Source: Anaerolineae bacterium
GTDB lineage: Bacteria; Chloroflexota; Anaerolineae; 4572-78; J111
Length of the DNA stretch: 64,000 nt
Direction of reading: 5' to 3'
Assembly (NCBI GenBank): GCA_023151115.1
Contig: JAKLJP010000009.1
Location: forward strand, 170,744 to 234,743
A program made the position numbers and the translations under genes. The notes under the pieces were generated by a model. That model was not told where the DNA came from, made no database searches, and worked only from the letters and a program-made list of their open reading frames with translations. Position 1 is the first letter of the stretch, and every line of letters starts with the position of its first letter. This document shows positions 1 to 7,212 of this stretch, piece after piece.

Positions 1-200
1 AAACCGGTATCCACCAAAATCGTCTTTCCCTCCGAGCGGATCAACAGCGAAACAAGGCCAAAGGGAAGCCGGTTTTGGGTGTCGGGCGAGAAAAGTTCAG
101 CCCAGATAGTGCGAGGCACCATGCCAAAGGTGCTGCCACCGTCTACCCAGCATAGACCATCGCTGACCAGATGATATTCCAGATTACTTAACTTAGGCAC
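1..200 (-). CDS. Metallo-beta-lactamase-fold hydrolase, N-terminal fragment
   Basis: A GTG-started frame runs off the left edge, giving 66 visible codons. The start is supported by GAGG six bases upstream. The visible protein begins MPKLSNLEYH and ends in TILVDTGF. A hydrophobic strand followed by VDTG is typical of the first strand-turn of metallo-beta-lactamase-fold hydrolases, just before the metal-binding HxHxDH motif, which would lie outside the window. Substrate and exact subfamily cannot be told. It is the 5' end of a minus-strand gene and is separated from the ABC-F gene by a palindromic repeat. Confidence 0.65.
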   Translation of the reverse strand, partial: MPKLSNLEYHLVSDGLCWVDGGSTFGMVPRTIWAELFSPDTQNRLPFGLVSLLIRSEGKTILVDTG

Positions 201-227
201 ATGTCACCTCAAAAGCTTAAAATTCTG

Positions 228-387
228 GTAACTGCTTGACCCTCATGTCATCCTTCGACAAACCCTTCGACAAGCTCAGGAAGTTCTCAGGACAGGTTTC
301 GAGGCCGTAGGCCGAGAAATCCTTATAGTGCTACATAGGCATCAGAGATTTCTCCCTTCGGTCGAAATGACATGCCTGAGCAGTTAC
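228..387. repeat. Palindromic intergenic element, family A copy 1
   Basis: The ends are inverted repeats: GTAACTGCT at 228-236 and AGCAGTTAC at 379-387. Inside them lie CATGTCAT (left) and GTCGAAATGACATG (right), with the arm GAGATTTCTCCCTTCGG before the right end. Three other copies lie at 16062-16205, 21413-21550 and 51622-51745. This copy also carries internal words such as CTTCGACAAGCTCAGG. It has no coding potential. Confidence 0.75.
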
Positions 388-414
388 AAATTTTGTTTAG
401 TATACCACACAACC

Positions 415-2058
415 TCAACTTATGGGCAGCCGCGCCGCCAGGTAATCGGTGTAGCCGCCCAGGTACTCCACCAGCGCGCCCTGGTTGGGATCAAGCTCGA
501 CTACCCGATCAACCACCTTGTCCAAAAAATAGCGATCGTGTGAGATAACTAAAACTGTCCCGTTAAACTCATCCAGCGCTTGCTCAAGTGCTTCGGCGGA
601 TTGAATATCCAGATTGTTAGTCGGCTCGTCTAGCAGCAAAAAGTTGGGCTGTTGCAGCATCAGCAAAGCAATCTGCAAGCGGCTGCGCTCGCCGCCGCTG
701 AGACTGCCGACAGTTTGGTTCTTGGCCTGTTGGTATGGAAACAGAAATTTACCAAGAAAAGCCACCGCCTCATCTTCATACATGGCTTTGACCTGGCGCA
801 CCGTCTCGACCAGGTTTTTCTCGTAGGCCAGGCTTTGATGCTCCTGGGTGTAAACGCCCATTTTGACGCTGGGGCCGATTTTGATCACTCCCGCTGTTGG
901 CGTTTCTTCACTCGTGATGCAGCGAAACAGCACACTCTTGCCAGCTCCGTTTGGCCCAATCAGCCCGACCCGCTCGCCGTGCCACAGTCGCAGCGTCACC
1001 CCGGCCAAAACCAGGTCATCGCCAAAAGCTTTGACCAAATCCACAATCTCCAGTACCTTGTCTGAACCGCGCCAGCCGTTCAAACGGCGCAGGTCCAGGC
1101 TCTTTTGCTCCAATGGCTGGTCCACTTTATCCATCCGCTCAATCTGGCGGCGTTTATTGCGGGCCTGCTTGATGTGGCGTTCATTCACCACCAGGCTGGC
1201 CCACAATTCAAAGCGGGCAATGGCCGCTTCGAGCCGGGTGATCTCTTTTTGTTGAGCCGCGTACAGTCGGGCCTGGCGCAGCCGCCGCAGTTCCTTCTCC
1301 GTCACATAAGCCGAATAGTTGCCCGTATAAAAGTCCAGCTTGCCTCCGGCCAGTTCCACAATGCCTTCGGCCACTTCATCCAGCAAATAGCGGTCGTGCG
1401 AGACAATGACCACTGCGCCTGGATAAGCCCGGATAAATTTTTCCAGGTAAACTTTCCCGGCTAAGTCGAGGTGATTGTCCGGCTCGTCGAGCAGCAGCAC
1501 CGCCGGCTGGTTGACCGCCAGTTTAGCCAAAGCCAACAACTTTTTCTGGCCGCCGCTCAAAACGCCGGTCGGCAGGCTGAAGTCGCTCTCATTAAACCCC
1601 AACCGGCGCAAGGTCGCTTTGACTGTATTCTCATAGCTTAAGCCGCCGGCCTCTTCGTAGGCGGCCAGCAAACGGCTTTGCTGCTCAAGCGTTCTGGCTA
1701 AAGCTGACCCATCCCCATACACCGCCGGATCGCTCAATGCGGTTTCAATCTCCTGCAATTCAGCCTCGATGGCCGCGAGCTTGGGGGAGGCAGTTAGCGC
1801 CTCGGCCAGGACGGTTTTGGCCGGATCGAGATTGACTTCCTGGGGCAGATACCCAACGGTATCTCCTTTAGCCCCCACCACAAACCCGTACTCCGGGGCC
1901 AAATGCCCGGCCAGCAGCCTCAACACCGTGCTTTTTCCGGCCCCATTGGGGCCGACTAGGCCCACTTTGGCCGTATCCGGGATAGTCCAGGACAGATTTT
2001 TCAGAACCAGCCCACCGGGATGGCTGAAGGTAACATTATCGAGACGTAAGCTTATCAT
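415..2058 (-). CDS. ABC-F family ATP-binding protein
   Basis: A soluble protein of 547 aa with two ABC ATPase cassettes and no membrane segment, as in ABC-F proteins (Uup/EttA/Vga types) that act on the ribosome. Cassette 1 has Walker A GPNGAGKST at residues 36-44, signature LSGGQKK and Walker B LLLDEPDNHLD. Cassette 2 has GPNGAGKSV, LSGGERSR and LLLDEPTNNLD. The linker between the cassettes is charged and helical and contains KQARNKRRQIER. The ATG is preceded by AAAGGAG. The protein may act in translation or in antibiotic protection; the sequence alone cannot separate these. Second Walker A ends in V where T is usual, a mild deviation. Confidence 0.92.
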   Translation of the reverse strand: MISLRLDNVTFSHPGGLVLKNLSWTIPDTAKVGLVGPNGAGKSTVLRLLAGHLAPEYGFVVGAKGDTVGYLPQEVNLDPAKTVLAEALTASPKLAAIEAELQEIETALSDPAVYGDGSALARTLEQQSRLLAAYEEAGGLSYENTVKATLRRLGFNESDFSLPTGVLSGGQKKLLALAKLAVNQPAVLLLDEPDNHLDLAGKVYLEKFIRAYPGAVVIVSHDRYLLDEVAEGIVELAGGKLDFYTGNYSAYVTEKELRRLRQARLYAAQQKEITRLEAAIARFELWASLVVNERHIKQARNKRRQIERMDKVDQPLEQKSLDLRRLNGWRGSDKVLEIVDLVKAFGDDLVLAGVTLRLWHGERVGLIGPNGAGKSVLFRCITSEETPTAGVIKIGPSVKMGVYTQEHQSLAYEKNLVETVRQVKAMYEDEAVAFLGKFLFPYQQAKNQTVGSLSGGERSRLQIALLMLQQPNFLLLDEPTNNLDIQSAEALEQALDEFNGTVLVISHDRYFLDKVVDRVVELDPNQGALVEYLGGYTDYLAARLPIS

Positions 2059-2078
2059 GAGAGTTCTCCTTTAATGTA

Positions 2079-2142
2079 GACCGCCGACCACCGCCGACTG
2101 ACCGCCGTAAATCTTCCTGCGGTGGTCAGCCGGCGGCGGTCG
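2079..2142. repeat. Iterated-word palindrome (GACCGCC / GGCGGTC)
   Basis: The gap upstream of the ABC-F gene holds several GACCGCC-like words followed, after a short AT spacer, by the complementary GGTGGTC and GGCGGTC words. It can fold into an imperfect hairpin. A related word array occurs at 11120-11156 and, unusually, inside the phzF-like gene near 52941-52995. Confidence 0.6.
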
Positions 2143-2201
2143 AAATAACAAAAAACCGTGAACACGCTGGCTGCATGTCCACGGTTGGGCCAACAAATAA
2201 A

Positions 2202-2232
2202 AAATCGTGGACGCATTGCGCGTCCACGATTT
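2202..2232 (-). terminator. Intrinsic terminator after the comA-like gene
   Basis: A perfect 13-bp stem (AAATCGTGGACGC 2202-2214, loop ATTGC, GCGTCCACGATTT 2220-2232). Read on the minus strand it is followed by a T-rich run, placing it as the terminator of the minus-strand genes ending at 2385. Two further hairpins flank it: 2154-2186 (AACCGTG/CACGGTT) and 2255-2279 (GGGACGC/GCGTCCC). The rest of the 2059-2384 gap holds no gene. Confidence 0.75.
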
Positions 2233-2384
2233 GAGTTTACATAATAACCAGAATGGGACGCACTACGGTAAAGCGTCCCCGGTGATGGAAGCCTGAATGC
2301 TGTGGTTAATGGTTGAATTCAGGGCTGGATTTTGATAAATCATAACCGCAATTATAAACAAAGGGGGTCAGATGTCAAACCGGG

Positions 2385-3218
2385 CTAAACCGGCTCATCG
2401 CTAATTTCGGCTACTTCCAATTGCGGTGCGAAGTAGCGGAAGGTTTCAAAACGCAGACCGCAACGTAGCGCTTCCAGGCCCAATACATCACGTGGTTTGA
2501 CATTGCCCAGGTTCACATTTGGTCCGCAGCGCAAGATCAAGGCGGCCTGCTGCCGCTGCAAGGGCGCTTCCCAGATGATGTCGCCCTGGCTGTCGCCCAG
2601 GCAACTCATGATCGCCGTAATTTCTTCCTGGCGCAGCACCCCCTGCGAATCGTAAATGCCCACCCCCATGCCCGATTCCCGCGCTTCGATGATAACTTTG
2701 TCCGCCCCCAGGGCCAGGTCACTGGCAATTTGATCGCAGAGTTCGCCGGGCGACAAATGAATAGTTGGGTCTTTTTTGCCTACCTCGGTGATAACCTTGA
2801 ACCCGGCATCCAGGGCGCGTTTGATAGCATCCTGGCGCACCTGAGCAGTCATACTGATGGTGCCGTCCGAAATTTCGAGGGCTGTAAAGCCCAATTCTCT
2901 GGCCCGTTTGACATACTGCGGATAGACTCCGCGCGTAAGAGTCACTTCCATGAGTGTGCCGCCGGGATAAATTTCGATTTGCCAAGCGCGGGCCAGCTCA
3001 ATTTTGCGTCGCAGCAGCGGCTCATCCAAAAACACCGAAGTCCCAAAACTGAGCTTGATCTGGTCAATATAGTCGCCGGTCAGGGCCAGCATATCTTCGG
3101 TGGCGTAGAGCGCCTGGCAGCGATCCAGCACCATCGTTAAGCCCTGCTCTCTGGGTTTGCTTACCGTCCGCTCAGGAGCCAGATGAGGGAGTAAATTGTG
3201 CCATGCTTTTGTGGTCAC
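2385..3218 (-). CDS. comA: Phosphosulfolactate synthase-like (ComA family)
   Basis: 277 aa and very similar in layout to ComA phosphosulfolactate synthases, TIM-barrel enzymes that add sulfite to phosphoenolpyruvate. In methanogens this is the first step to coenzyme M; in some bacteria it leads to sulfolactate. Recognisable stretches are DYIDQIKLSFGTS, the KI/YPGGTL turn, LGFTALEISDGTI, FKVITEVGKKD, VIIEARESG and GPNVNLGNV, in the family order. It starts 8 bp after the glycosyltransferase stop, so the two are probably co-transcribed. No other coenzyme M or sulfolactate gene is visible, so the physiological product is unknown. Confidence 0.85.
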   Translation of the reverse strand: MTTKAWHNLLPHLAPERTVSKPREQGLTMVLDRCQALYATEDMLALTGDYIDQIKLSFGTSVFLDEPLLRRKIELARAWQIEIYPGGTLMEVTLTRGVYPQYVKRARELGFTALEISDGTISMTAQVRQDAIKRALDAGFKVITEVGKKDPTIHLSPGELCDQIASDLALGADKVIIEARESGMGVGIYDSQGVLRQEEITAIMSCLGDSQGDIIWEAPLQRQQAALILRCGPNVNLGNVKPRDVLGLEALRCGLRFETFRYFAPQLEVAEISDEPV

Positions 3219-3226
3219 TTAAACCT

Positions 3227-4390
3227 CTATTGTTCCCCGTCCAGGGTTCGGTAATAATCCACATGCGCCTGCGCCGTAGCTGTCCAACTGAACCTTTGAG
3301 CCGTGATCGGTCCGGCCGCCGCCAGCCGGCGCCGTAACGCTTCATCCTGCACCAGCCGCAGCATCCCGGCGGCGATGGCGGCCTCGTCCAACGGGTCCAC
3401 CAGCAGGGCGTTTTCCTCCGGGCGCAGATACTCATGGAACACAGGCAAATCAGAAGCCAGCACCGGCAGCCCGGTGGCCATGGCTTCCAGAGCTACCAGC
3501 CCCCAGCCCTCTTTGACCGAGGGAAAGGCCAGCGCATCGGCGGCCTGGTAGAGCGTTGGGATCAGGCTATCGGGCGCGACGCCCAACAGAAAAATATCCT
3601 TATCCCGCTGCAAACCCGACTCGTCTAGCGCCTGAAAGAACTCGGCCCGGTACGGTTCGTAATCCAGCAAGGTGTCGCCGCCGGCCAGCAGCAGGACGGA
3701 TGTCTGTCCCTCAGCCGCCAGGGTTTGCCGTGCTACTTGGAAAGCGCGCAGCAAGCGCAAGCTGTTTTTGCGCGGCTCGATCCCACCGATATTGAGAAAG
3801 ACCCAGCCTTCGCCCAACCCCAGCCTGGCTTTGGCTTCCGCTCTGGCCGCCGGCTGGGTCGGCTGGAAGCGGTGGGTGTCCACGCCATTGTGGATGATGG
3901 TTGATTCCAAACCAAACTCGGTGATCAATCGCTGCTGCCAATACCGGCTGACCACCAGCCGGAAGTCGGGCCGGTAAATAGAATGGTTCTGGCATTCGAT
4001 CAGCACCGGGCTGGTAAAGTCGTCAATATGGTGGATGGTCCGCCCAAAGCGGGCAATCAGGCCATCCTCGCGCAGCCGCCACAGGGCATTGGCTGAAATA
4101 CAATCCTGGGCGTGGTAGATATCGAAAGGGCCGGGTTGCCGCTGCGCCAGAAAGGTGTAGTAAGTTTGGATGTAACGCTGGATGCGCTCATCCAACGGCT
4201 CATCCTCGGCGGCCTCCGGGGTGGGGATGAGGGTAAAGGGCGCAGACGTGGGCCGGAAGAAACTGCTGCGCTCATCCTTCCCCAGGGCATAGATATGCGC
4301 CTGGTGCCCCAATGCCTGAATCTGCTCGGCCAGGGCCAGCGTATGCACCACACCCCCACGCGGCTTGGTGGAATAAGTGAACAACGCCAC
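3227..4390 (-). CDS. Glycosyltransferase family 4, MSMEG_0565-type
   Basis: 387 aa, GT-B fold. The N-terminus TYSTKPRGGVVHTLALAEQI is the hallmark of the MSMEG_0565 glycosyltransferase family, whose genes travel with Nit1 nitrilase clusters. The C-terminal half has the acceptor and donor motifs NIGGIEPRKN and KEGWGLVALEAMATGLPVL (EX7E-like). The only usable start is GTG at 4390. The frame stays open upstream and reads LRV just before ALFTYS, so the ancestral start was probably a little earlier and has been overrun by the word repeat at 4396-4520. Other Nit1-type genes lie 7-11 kb away at 11.3-14.5 kb. The sugar and acceptor are unknown. Confidence 0.82.
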   Translation of the reverse strand: MALFTYSTKPRGGVVHTLALAEQIQALGHQAHIYALGKDERSSFFRPTSAPFTLIPTPEAAEDEPLDERIQRYIQTYYTFLAQRQPGPFDIYHAQDCISANALWRLREDGLIARFGRTIHHIDDFTSPVLIECQNHSIYRPDFRLVVSRYWQQRLITEFGLESTIIHNGVDTHRFQPTQPAARAEAKARLGLGEGWVFLNIGGIEPRKNSLRLLRAFQVARQTLAAEGQTSVLLLAGGDTLLDYEPYRAEFFQALDESGLQRDKDIFLLGVAPDSLIPTLYQAADALAFPSVKEGWGLVALEAMATGLPVLASDLPVFHEYLRPEENALLVDPLDEAAIAAGMLRLVQDEALRRRLAAAGPITAQRFSWTATAQAHVDYYRTLDGEQ

Positions 4391-4395
4391 CCGAA

Positions 4396-4520
4396 GCGAT
4401 TTACGATTTACGATTTCAGATTTCAGATTTACGATTTTGTTCTCTCAGCACGCTTGCTTCTAATCTCTTATTTCTTATTCCTTCTTCTCCCTTACTGCCT
4501 ACTCCTTACTTCCTACTTCC
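4396..4520. repeat. Iterated-word tract (GATTTAC, then CTTACTTCC-type words)
   Basis: GATTTAC/GATTTCA words repeat about five times next to the glycosyltransferase start. They are followed by a strongly pyrimidine-biased tract of TTATTCC, TTACTCC and TACTTCC words that runs into the 3' end of the FmdB gene (its last residues KKKEVGSKE are encoded by it). Confidence 0.6.
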
Positions 4521-4855
4521 TTCTTCTTTGCCTCTTTGATCGCCTCTTTCAGCGTATCGGGACTGTCGCCCCTGGCGGCGCGGTGAGCCACCTCGCTGAA
4601 GCCCTGGCCGGGGTCAATGCCGCTTTTGTCATACATCCGGCTCATCCCTTCGACGGCCTTGCGCGGGTCAACAGCCCGCAGTGTTCCGGCTTCGGTCCCG
4701 CTCCCGCTGCGAATTAGCCCCGGCCGGGAGACCAGCCGGGTCAATTGGCTGCTGTCGCAGCTTTTGCAGTGCAGCTCCGCCGGTTCACCGGCGCTGCGTA
4801 CCAGAATTTCCGAAACTTCGCCACAGTTTTTACATTGGTACTCGTAGATGGGCAT
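4499..4855 (-). CDS. FmdB-type zinc-ribbon protein
   Basis: 118 aa. The N-terminus MPIYEYQCKNCGEVSEIL followed by CKSC is the FmdB/CxxC_CXXC_SSSS zinc ribbon (residues 1-45), with two CxxC pairs to hold one zinc. The remainder is polar and probably disordered. FmdB proteins are often called regulators, but their role is not established. A second FmdB-type protein lies at 16216-16590, with the same MP(I/L)YEY start. The lysine-rich tail overlaps an iterated-word repeat. Confidence 0.88.
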   Translation of the reverse strand: MPIYEYQCKNCGEVSEILVRSAGEPAELHCKSCDSSQLTRLVSRPGLIRSGSGTEAGTLRAVDPRKAVEGMSRMYDKSGIDPGQGFSEVAHRAARGDSPDTLKEAIKEAKKKEVGSKE

Positions 4856-4873
4856 AACAAACCATCCTTGTAA

Positions 4874-4918
4874 GACAAGCTGTTAGCTTGTCGCTATACA
4901 GACAAACTAAAGTTTGTC
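4874..4918. repeat. Twin small hairpins GACAAGC/GCTTGTC and GACAAAC/GTTTGTC
   Basis: Two 7-bp hairpins in tandem, 4874-4892 and 4901-4918, between the FdrA-like gene and the FmdB gene. The same twin arrangement with slightly different letters occurs at 16000-16061, which marks it as a dispersed repeat and not an operon-specific signal. Confidence 0.6.
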
Positions 4919-4928
4919 CTACCAAATT

Positions 4929-6476
4929 TTAGCTCACAATCGCAGCCGCCAATCGAGCGGCCTGGGCGTTGGTGGGTAATACCACCGCGCCTGCTTCCTG
5001 CAAAATACGCTCCTGCCGGGCCAATCCTTGCGGATCCGTTTCAGTCCCGCAGACATGGGCTACCACAGCCAGATAGCGGCCCTGAGCCGCTGCCTTCTCT
5101 TTTGCCGCCCGGATCGTCTCGGCCAGCGCGCCGGCCGGGTTGGGGTGAGCGCCATAACCAATGACCACATCCAACAAGATGACCGCCACTTCAGGGTCAT
5201 CGGCCTCTTTCAGCAGCCGTTCCTGGCGCAGGCGGGGGTCAATCATGGGATGAGGCCGGCCCAGGGTAAACTCCTCCTCGCCCATGTCAATGCAGCTATG
5301 CTCGCGGCTGTGCCAGCCATCGGGCAAGGTCCATTCCGGGCGCAGCGGAATGTTGGAATAAAGCGCCGGCAGACGCTCGGCCAGCAAGAGCATGGCCTCA
5401 TCGCACAGGCTCCCGCCCGAAAACAATCCGCGCAAATAACGCTGGCCAGGGGCCAGCTTCTCCCCTTCGGCTACAGCCCGCGCGGCTAGCTGGGCCGGGG
5501 CCAGTTCAAAGTAGTCGCGCTCATCATGATTAATCAGGCGCAGGGCGGCCTCGGCGGTCTCTTCCAGGGTAGAGGTAAAAGTCAGGCCGTTATCCTGTCT
5601 ACTGCGCCGGCTGCCCAAAAAGCTGACCACAACCGGCTTGCCACAGTTTTGAGCAGCCTTCAAAATGGTTTCGGTCACACTGGGCGCGGGCGGCTTGGAG
5701 ATTAGGATAATCAACTCGGTCTGCGGGTCGGCGGCCAGCATAGCCAAGCCCTGGCGCATCATCAGGCCGCCAATCGTCTCAGAAAGGTCGCGCCCGCCCA
5801 CGCCGATGGCCTGCGAAATACCGCTGCCGCCCCGGTCCAACAGGCAGGTGACTTCTTGCAGCCCGGTCCCCGAAGCTGCCACCAGCCCAATCGGGCCGCG
5901 CCGGACGGCATTGGCAAAGGCCAGCGCCACGCCGTTGATAATGGCCGTGCCGCAGCCCGGCCCCATCATCAACAGGTTTTGACTTACGGCCCACTGTTTT
6001 AGCTCCAGCTCTTCGGCCAGGGTCACGTTATCACTGAACAGAAACACGTGCATCCCCGCTTGCAACGCCCTGGCGATTTCCAGCTTGGCATACGGCCCCG
6101 GCGTCGAAACCAGGGCCATGTTTGCCCCGGCCAACACCTGGCGAGCTTGGGCCAGCGAGCGCGGCCGGGCCGCTTCCGCGCCGTTTCCTGCCGTCGGCGG
6201 GGCTGTTTCGGCCAGCTTGGCCTCCGCCTGCTTGAGCGCGGCCTCTCCCGCCTCCGCCGTGCCGGCCTCGACGACCAGCATCAGGTCATTGGCCCCGGCG
6301 GCCTGAACCGTCCCGGTTAGCAGGTGCGTTTCAGCCAGCACCCGCTTATTAGCCTCGGTGCCCATCGCCACAATCGCCTGCCGTACCTCCGGCAGCCCGG
6401 ACAATATCTCCGACACCCGCATCAAGCGGACAGAGTCATAATAAGTGTTCGGTTTAATTTGGCTGATGAGAGGCAT
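4929..6476 (-). CDS. fdrA: FdrA-like acyl-CoA synthetase/carbamoyltransferase subunit
   Basis: About 515 aa. I prefer ATG 6476 (GAGG nine bases upstream) to the upstream TTG at 6491. The protein has the succinyl-CoA-synthetase-like layout of FdrA: a CoA-binding-type N-terminal half (GPYAKLEIARAL, MGPGCGTAIINGVALAFANA, VAASGTGLQEVTCLLDRGG, GVGGRDLSE) and a ligase-like C-terminal half (LFSGGSLCDEA, HPMIDPRLRQ, VIGYGAHPNPAG). In enterobacteria FdrA (AllF), YlbE (AllG, DUF1116) and YlbF (AllH) form oxamate carbamoyltransferase of allantoin breakdown. Here a DUF1116 gene lies two genes upstream, supporting a related transferase complex. No allantoin or carbamate kinase gene is seen, so the substrate is open. 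Confidence 0.85.
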   Translation of the reverse strand: MPLISQIKPNTYYDSVRLMRVSEILSGLPEVRQAIVAMGTEANKRVLAETHLLTGTVQAAGANDLMLVVEAGTAEAGEAALKQAEAKLAETAPPTAGNGAEAARPRSLAQARQVLAGANMALVSTPGPYAKLEIARALQAGMHVFLFSDNVTLAEELELKQWAVSQNLLMMGPGCGTAIINGVALAFANAVRRGPIGLVAASGTGLQEVTCLLDRGGSGISQAIGVGGRDLSETIGGLMMRQGLAMLAADPQTELIILISKPPAPSVTETILKAAQNCGKPVVVSFLGSRRSRQDNGLTFTSTLEETAEAALRLINHDERDYFELAPAQLAARAVAEGEKLAPGQRYLRGLFSGGSLCDEAMLLLAERLPALYSNIPLRPEWTLPDGWHSREHSCIDMGEEEFTLGRPHPMIDPRLRQERLLKEADDPEVAVILLDVVIGYGAHPNPAGALAETIRAAKEKAAAQGRYLAVVAHVCGTETDPQGLARQERILQEAGAVVLPTNAQAARLAAAIVS

Positions 6477-6502
6477 TGGTTTTATCCTCAAAATCTTTGA
6501 GC

Positions 6503-6588
6503 TTACGCTATAGTACGTGTTGCGTCTTGCGTGTTGCTTAGTGCTTTTTACCTACGTATCACGCACCACGCACCACGTTTCACTTTGC
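6503..6588. repeat. Iterated-word palindrome (GTGTTGCG / CGCACCACG)
   Basis: Words like CGTGTTGCGTCTTGCGTGTT are followed across a short spacer by CACGCACCACGCACCACG. The array fills the gap between the FdrA-like gene and the unknown gene. The same word class recurs at 14659-14722, 41444-41504 and 42643-42695. Confidence 0.6.
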
Positions 6589-7212
6589 ATATTTCTCCCG
6601 CAGCCGCGCCACCGCTGCGGTAAACTCTTCCCGGCTGCTGAACTCTTCACGCGGGTCGGGGGCAGGGACGCCGCGCCGGGGTTCGCCGGTGGCCGGGTCG
6701 AGCATGATTGGCTCGACCACATAAACCCGGCCTTTTTCCATATCGAGTTCCACCCCGGTGTACAATCCCAGGCCGTCGGGCAGGCGCATCTCCAGTCGTT
6801 GAAAGAAGGCCCGGCCCTGGCGCTTGGTTTCGTTATCGTACAGCGTGATCCACTGCGCCCCGGCGGCCTCGGCGGCGGCCAGGCTGGCCTGCACCCTGGC
6901 CTGATCCTGCTGGTCTAAAATTTCCTGGTAACGCAGGTAAAAAGCGGCATCGCGAGCCAGTTGAAAATCCACAAAATCGGCCTGAGCCAAATCCAGTTCA
7001 TCCGCAATCAGGCCGACCTGCTCCAACTCAAACTGTTGATACGTCTCGACCAGCGCCTCAGCCTCAACGACAGCGGCCAGACTGTTGGCAATGGCCCGCA
7101 CCAGCCGGATGCCGACGGTGTAAAATTCGGGCGCGTTTAGCACCGACTGGTAAAAGCGGTCTTCGGCTTTGCGCCAGGCCAGCGCCTGGGCTTGAATTTC
7201 TTGCTCGGTCAT
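6580..7212 (-). CDS. Conserved hypothetical protein between DUF1116 and FdrA
   Basis: 210 aa, not recognised. It is soluble, acidic and mostly helical with Ala/Glu/Gln-rich stretches. The C-terminal third carries AQWITLYDNETKRQGRAFFQR, LGLYTGVELDME and a Pro-rich turn. Its ATG overlaps the stop of the DUF1116 gene by four bases (translational coupling), and the FdrA-like gene follows. In oxamate carbamoyltransferase operons the third subunit is AllH/YlbF (DUF2877, about 270 aa). This protein occupies the operon but does not visibly match that family. It may be a replacement subunit or an unrelated partner. Confidence 0.75.
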   Translation of the reverse strand: MTEQEIQAQALAWRKAEDRFYQSVLNAPEFYTVGIRLVRAIANSLAAVVEAEALVETYQQFELEQVGLIADELDLAQADFVDFQLARDAAFYLRYQEILDQQDQARVQASLAAAEAAGAQWITLYDNETKRQGRAFFQRLEMRLPDGLGLYTGVELDMEKGRVYVVEPIMLDPATGEPRRGVPAPDPREEFSSREEFTAAVARLREKYAK

